Assembly (NCBI GenBank): GCA_963814985.1
Contig: CAWFFV010000056.1
Location: forward strand, 153,233 to 217,232
DNA from: CAWFFV01 sp963814985
Lineage (GTDB): Bacteria > Chloroflexota > Ktedonobacteria > Ktedonobacterales > Ktedonobacteraceae
DNA: 64,000 bases
Direction of reading: 5' to 3'
Shown: positions 59,361-64,000 of the stretch, piece after piece
Position numbering within the stretch: position 1 is the stretch's first letter
Layout: every line of letters starts with the position of its first letter
Notes under the pieces: generated by a model
Database searches by the model: none
The model's input: the letters and a program-made list of their open reading frames with translations, nothing else
Told to the model about the DNA's origin: nothing
Translations under genes and position numbers: made by a program

Positions 59361-59870
59361 ATGGAGAATATCATGGATAAAAATACATTGCTTACCATGA
59401 TGCAAACAGAGCGCGCTAATTGGGAGACATTACTGGCGGATGTTGGCGAGGCTCGTATGCTCCAGGCAAATGTTGAAGGTCACTGGTCGATCAAAGATAT
59501 CATTGCCCATGTTGCGATCTATGAAGATTGGATGGCTTCGACCATCCAACGAGCACGCGATGGACAGGCATATATTTCTGAAGAACGTGGTGAAGTGGAG
59601 GATCTGGAGCAACGCAATAGCCGCATTTTTGAGGCCAATCGTGATCGCCAACTCGATGATGTACGCCAGCATGATCAATTAGCATACCAACGTCTTCTAA
59701 CAGTGGTACAGGTCCTTTCAGATGAAGATTTGACTCATACAGATAGCTTTGCAGGGAATTTGCCTTCCTTCATGAAAGGGCAACCACTCTGGGAGTACAT
59801 TGCAGGTAATTCATATGAGCACTATCGTGATCATATATCTTCTATTCGTACCTGGTTAAGCACGTTATAA
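59361..59870 (+). CDS. DinB/ClbS-like four-helix protein, right-arm copy (intact)
   Basis: 169 residues, uninterrupted. ATG 59361 with GGGAGAAAGCGCA upstream. Opens MENIMDKNTLLTMMQTERAN and continues HWSIKDIIAHVAIYEDWMAS, with the His and Trp positions seen in DinB-superfamily (DUF1706/ClbS-like) proteins, then NLPSFMKGQPLWEYIAGNS and HYRDHISSIRTWLSTL, the second conserved His region. Stress-induced DinB-like proteins are often metal-dependent; role here unknown. Spaced 35 bases before the isochorismatase-family gene, so probably one unit. Confidence 0.85.
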   Translation: MENIMDKNTLLTMMQTERANWETLLADVGEARMLQANVEGHWSIKDIIAHVAIYEDWMASTIQRARDGQAYISEERGEVEDLEQRNSRIFEANRDRQLDDVRQHDQLAYQRLLTVVQVLSDEDLTHTDSFAGNLPSFMKGQPLWEYIAGNSYEHYRDHISSIRTWLSTL

Positions 59871-59905
59871 ATATAGCTGCTTTCACACAAGAGAGGATCA
59901 TCATC

Positions 59906-60439
59906 ATGAGTACAGATACCGCATTGGTCATTATTGATGTCCAGATAGATTTGATCGAATCAGCATATCAAAACACAGAAGTACTCGCCCATATCAACAC
60001 CCTGCTTGCAAAAGCACGTAACTCCGGTACGCCAGTCATTTACGTTCAGCATGATGAGCCTGAAGGATATGGTTTAGCTGTTGGTACCGCTGCATGGCAA
60101 ATTCATCCGGCTATTGCCCCACAAGAAAACGAAACGATCGTACATAAGCGGGCATCGGACTCGTTCTACAACACTTCACTGCAACGCGAGTTAGACGAGC
60201 GTGGCATCAAACACCTTGTCGTTGTAGGATGCCAGACTGAGTACTGCGTCGATACGACAGTTCGTCGGGCGATCAGCAGCGGCTACAATGTAACGTTAGT
60301 AAGAGATGCACACACAACCTGCGATACAGAAGTTCTGACTGCAGCACAAATTATCGCTCACCATAATGCTACGCTGGATGGTTTTGGCAATGACCAGTGT
60401 GCGATTAGCGTCAAACCAACAGGCGAGATCTATTTCTAA
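59906..60439 (+). CDS. Isochorismatase-family cysteine hydrolase, right-arm copy
   Basis: 177 residues, intact, almost identical to the left-arm gene at 55698-56231; differences include IHPAIAP for IYPAIAP and VRDAHTT for VGDAHTT. Triad residues Asp (IIDVQ), Lys (VHKRAS) and Cys (TEYCVD) are kept. Ribosome site GAGAGGATC upstream of the ATG. It is followed 23 bases later by the YcaQ-like gene. Confidence 0.9.
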   Translation: MSTDTALVIIDVQIDLIESAYQNTEVLAHINTLLAKARNSGTPVIYVQHDEPEGYGLAVGTAAWQIHPAIAPQENETIVHKRASDSFYNTSLQRELDERGIKHLVVVGCQTEYCVDTTVRRAISSGYNVTLVRDAHTTCDTEVLTAAQIIAHHNATLDGFGNDQCAISVKPTGEIYF

Positions 60440-60462
60440 ACAGACCAGCAAAACTTTATAAA

Positions 60463-61660
60463 ATGGGGAAATATGCGATGACATTGCACATCTCGCGTGA
60501 ACAGGCATGCCATTTCCTTGCCACCTACCACTTTACTCCGACCGACCTCCCAGGCGTTTTCGAGCGCCTGGGTACAGTACAATATGACCCTCTCAACCCC
60601 GTAGGCGCAATCCTGACCTCGTCTTGCAGGCGCGTATCCCTGGCTACCGTGTCGATGATTGGCAATCATTGGCCTATACTGATCGCCTGATCTATGATGC
60701 CTGGGATAAGCAAGCTTGTCTGGTGCCTACCAGCGATTGGCCGCAACGTGCCATCATTCGCAAGATGTATCGTCCCTATCATGATAGAGAGATTTTGCAG
60801 GTCGACACCACGACACCAACCAGGATACTTGCCACTATTGATAAACAAGGTCCTCTGTCATCGCTAGAGTTTGAAGACAAAGCTCGTGTCTCTGATAACA
60901 ACAGTTGGCATGGGCTGACGCACACAAAACGTGCTCTACGGGCCATGTGGGCCTGCGGTGAGCTACTCACACACCATCGCAAAGGTGGCCGCCACTACTA
61001 TGATCGTCCCCAGCGTGTCATCCCACCACAACATACAACGTACAGCCGTTACTGGATGAGCCAGCTTATCACCGCTGGATCATTGCACGCAGATATCAAG
61101 CTGTAGGATTGTTGCGTCCAAATGCCGAAGCATGTATCTGGAGTGCCTGTGGTGATGGAGCAACACGCAAGCAAGCAATAGCGCAACTGGTAGAAGAGGG
61201 AACCTTGACACCTGTACATGTAGGCGAGAAAGCATGGACCTATTATATGCTCACCAGCGCACTGGCATTACTCGATGCAGCCCCTCTTGTACCACGTGCC
61301 GTCTTTGTGGGACCTCTCGATAGTATCTTATGGGATCGCAAAGCCGTGCGACAACTCTTCGATTTTGATTATTTGTGGGAGGTTTACAAACCGGCTGAAC
61401 AACGTCGCTGGGGCTACTATGTACTCCCCGTCTTCTACGGTGATCGCTTTGTAGCACGCCTGGACTCACGCTTAGAAGCCGGAAGATGGACAATTTCACG
61501 CTGGTGGTGGGAACCAGATGTGATCCCAGGTGTAGAACTTTTGGAAGCATTGCGTGACGCCGTTATCAAATTCCTGCATTATCTGGGAGCTAACGATGTA
61601 CAGGTGGACGCAGGAGTAGATGTAGTGACCAGAGAGACGATTCTTCGCGCTGTGAGATAG
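60463..61660 (+). CDS. YcaQ/AlkZ-like winged-helix protein, right-arm copy (frameshifted)
   Basis: Same gene as 54475-55674, broken here by indels: GTAGGCGC in place of GTAGGGCGC near 60603 (a lost G in a homopolymer), and further changes near 61035 where CACTACAACG has become CATACAACG. Three frames together give the full family sequence, including LFDFDYLWEVYKPAEQRRW. The left copy being intact suggests these are errors or recent decay in this copy. Confidence 0.8.
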
Positions 61661-62152
61661 TGGTTATAGGAAACAACAACGCTCTCAAGCTCTCTGTACG
61701 TCGTTAGCTTACTTTTAACCATTGGACAGTAAAGTGTGATAGAGGCGCATCACAAGCCATGTGCCTCTACAAAATGGTAGTTTTTACCATCTCGACTCGC
61801 TCATTTGTAGCGTTCCTTGACTTCTTCTTCCCAAATCTCCTGATATTGCTCCATACGAATACCCATTTCCCACTTGCTGATATATGCAACGATAGCATAA
61901 GTGTTCTGATCATATCAATTTGCAGAACTAATCAACTATGCTTCGCTGGTTGACGTTTCCTCATGGTTCAATTAATCAAAGTAGTAGGCAAGTCCAACTT
62001 TTTAGTAGAAACATGTACCTCTTTTTCCTACTTTATTTTAATTTATATACATATTCACGTCTAATCTAATAAAGATTACTATACACAGAACTTTTATGAA
62101 TCGCACAAAGTGAGTCAGAACCAGTATATTTTAGGATTCAGAGGAGAAAGAA
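61661..62152. other. Gap in right arm (mirror of 53984-54474)
   Basis: Mirrors the left-arm gap, with scattered substitutions. No gene I can support; a short remnant is conserved on the minus strand. Confidence 0.3.
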
Positions 62153-63979
62153 ATGGCACAGCAGCAAACACCAAACCCTCAGCCTTTCCCGTATATCCGT
62201 TTAATACTCACTATAGTACTCACCTCTTTCATATTGCTACTTTTTTTTAGTAAAAAGATAGATCTAGTAGTTCTTTTAGGGCTGCTTCTCTCCCTGCTTA
62301 GTATTAGCTTCGTTGAACGTCTTCTCACCTCGATCGACGCATGGGATTCCTGGATTGAGTCCCGCCTAAGGAACTTCTGTTTACTGTTGTCTAAGTTCAC
62401 TATTGGTCGCAAGATCTCAGCTATTGGTCGCAAGATCTTAGCTATTGGTGCACAAAATCCACTTCATAACTTATCCTGTGTTTATTCTAACAATTCTGGC
62501 CATGATCTTTCATACAGCTATTGGCAATGTAATCGGTCCTGCCAATGATACTGTTTGCTTGAGCATTTCGCTTCCCTGGTGCAGTTCTGGCATTGGCGTT
62601 ACCACATTCGATGATGTACGCATTGGTCTTATTGTAAATGATCACGATGGTGGGCCTTTCGACCAATCTCGCTTGAACGCCCAGGAAAAAAAAGTCGAGT
62701 CACTCATCTTTCAAGAAAATCATACTTCCTGTATCGGTTCTCATATTACCCTTGCAGTAGCTACTATGCTCAGTCGTACCATCGAAGACCCAAGTGGCTC
62801 TGCCGTTGTTGGACTAGGGAGTTTACAGGGTGCTTATATTGCCCAGAAAGACTATAACGATGGTAATCCTCCTGTTCGTCTCTGTATTGCTATTGCTAAT
62901 ATTGGTACATCTAATACTGCAAATGATGCCGTGCCACAGGTGATCCAGCAGATTAAACAGTTCTCCCGATATGACACCTCCTTCCGGGGTGTAGTAGGTA
63001 TGCCATATAGTGCACAAATTCAACACATATTTGATAAAATCCCACCCTGGCAGCAGACAAATATTCCTATCGTCTCCCCGTCTGCGACCAGCGACAACCT
63101 CTCTAATATAAAGAATTTCTATCGTGTTAGCTCTCCGGACCAGGTTCAGGGTATAGCTCAGGCCCGGTTCTTTTGCGCTTACCGTACTCGTCTGGCAAAG
63201 AGTCAGAACTCTATTTCCATTGATGTCTTCTATGATCCCAACAACTCCTATAGCAATAGTTTAAGTGCAGATTTTGAGGGAGAACTAGGCAAATGTGGTA
63301 TGCCTTACGATAGAGAGAGATATACAATCAACAATGCCCAATCCATACAAAGTGCGGTAGATAATGCTATGCAAAAGCACTACACTTTTATTTTCTTTGC
63401 AGGATACATCTCAGACCAAGACACATTAGAAAACAGGATACAAGAGAACTCACTCCGCAATTCAAGTGGATCATCATCCAATGTTACTATTCTCGGTGGA
63501 GATGGATTAGACATCACAAATCCCGATCATAATACATTTGCTCCCATCTATATGACCGCCTACACATATCCACTCAAGAACGATGCTCCTGATGCTAAGA
63601 AATTCATTGAAGAATACACAAAGAATTTTTCTTTACCAGTTTTTGCATATACCATTCCATCCTATACGTTGCTTCCGCCTGATGGCGTCCGTACCTACAA
63701 TGCGATGAAAGCTTTTACCAGTACACTGAGTGGTATCAATACAACGCCAACGCAAGAAGAGCTGAATGATCTTCTACGCCGGGTGCATTTCGATAGTTTC
63801 GGTATCCAGTTTATATTCCGTGGACACAAGACCGCCAATATCAGCGATCCTTTTCCTATTCCGGTTTCTATTATGTGCACAGATAATACACATACTATTC
63901 ACCTGGTAGCAACTTATGGCACCGATGGCACTATAACACCAGAAAATGGAAGGGAAAAGGAGGGGGCTTATGCCCTTAA
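62153..63979 (+). CDS. Membrane-anchored ligand-sensor protein, right-arm copy (frameshifted)
   Basis: Mirror of 52151-53983: MAQQQTPNPQPFPYIRL start, membrane helices, the GRKISAIGRKILAIG repeat, then the binding-protein-like domain in other frames (LGSLQGAYIAQKDYND, VRTYNAMKAFTSTLSG), to TAA 63977-63979. It lacks one Pro codon relative to the left copy, has a shortened first helix, and shows frame changes at about 62450 and 62700, plus a small insertion near 63948. No adjacent transporter genes. Confidence 0.7.
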
Positions 63980-64000
63980 ACAGCAGCCTAAATCAGAATT

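Larger units (their letters stand above)
58083..64000. repeat. Right arm of 5.9 kb inverted duplication (runs off window)
   Basis: Reverse complement of 52130-58043 with scattered differences; the window's last bases (AATCAGAATT) match 52130-52139. Genes in order: acyltransferase fragment, DinB-like, isochorismatase, YcaQ-like, ligand sensor. The right end of the arm is not seen. Confidence 0.95.

Noticed and set aside
1..64000. CRISPR arrays, tRNA or rRNA genes, complete transposases
   Set aside because: I looked for regular short repeats with unique spacers, cloverleaf-like sequence and DDE transposase motifs and found none I could support. Hairpin elements carry no gene.

Overview
The window reads as chromosomal DNA of a Chloroflexota bacterium, most likely a Ktedonobacteria-type member. 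This is inferred, not proven. The grounds are mid-range GC, a mix of housekeeping genes with NACHT, DUF4157, Rpn-like and DUF3291 genes, T-box leaders on aminoacyl-tRNA synthetase genes, and many intergenic palindromes. No rRNA, tRNA, CRISPR array or complete transposase was seen. Many otherwise well-conserved genes (murF-alr, hrcA, dnaK, dnaJ, secA, aceB and others) are split by one-base shifts while all their motifs survive in neighbouring frames. I read this mainly as indel error in the assembly, so most broken genes are given one span covering all fragments.

Layout: 1-2.5 kb holds a Fic protein (cut by the left edge) with an operator-like region, two universal stress domains and a DUF983 protein. 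2.6-9.4 kb has an MgtA-type Mg2+ ATPase, a UbiE-like methyltransferase with a membrane protein, an EamA transporter, a small membrane protein and a lipid kinase. 9.5-13.2 kb has a MurF-Alr fusion and a Clp-N/receiver fusion. 13.4-20 kb has small hypotheticals, amt, dprA and a membrane-anchored metalloprotease. 20.5-28.2 kb has a class A penicillin-binding protein, then hrcA-dnaK-dnaJ without grpE. 28.2-33.1 kb has an EEP-family hydrolase, a T-box-controlled glyS, a DUF3291 protein and a polysaccharide deacetylase. 33.4-43.1 kb is accessory: a NACHT NTPase, a nucleotidyltransferase-like protein, an Rpn-like nuclease, a threonine ammonia-lyase and a DUF4157 protein with a possible toxin domain. 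43.1-52 kb has a T-box-controlled thrS, the glyoxylate shunt (aceA, aceB) and a secA with a large insertion.

From about 52.13 kb to the window end the DNA is one giant inverted duplication: two arms of at least 5.9 kb around a 39-base spacer at 58044-58082. Each arm carries a ligand-binding-domain membrane protein, a YcaQ-type winged-helix protein, an isochorismatase-family hydrolase, a DinB-like protein and the C-terminal part of an acyltransferase. The turning point lies inside the acyltransferase gene. The arms carry different single-base indels, which gives an internal check of sequence quality.

A second theme is a family of long, near-perfect palindromes whose apex is usually TTGCG-N-CGCAA. 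Their stems differ from copy to copy while the two arms of each copy stay complementary. One palindrome has even mirrored the last codons of dprA, so these elements may grow by copying their own flank.
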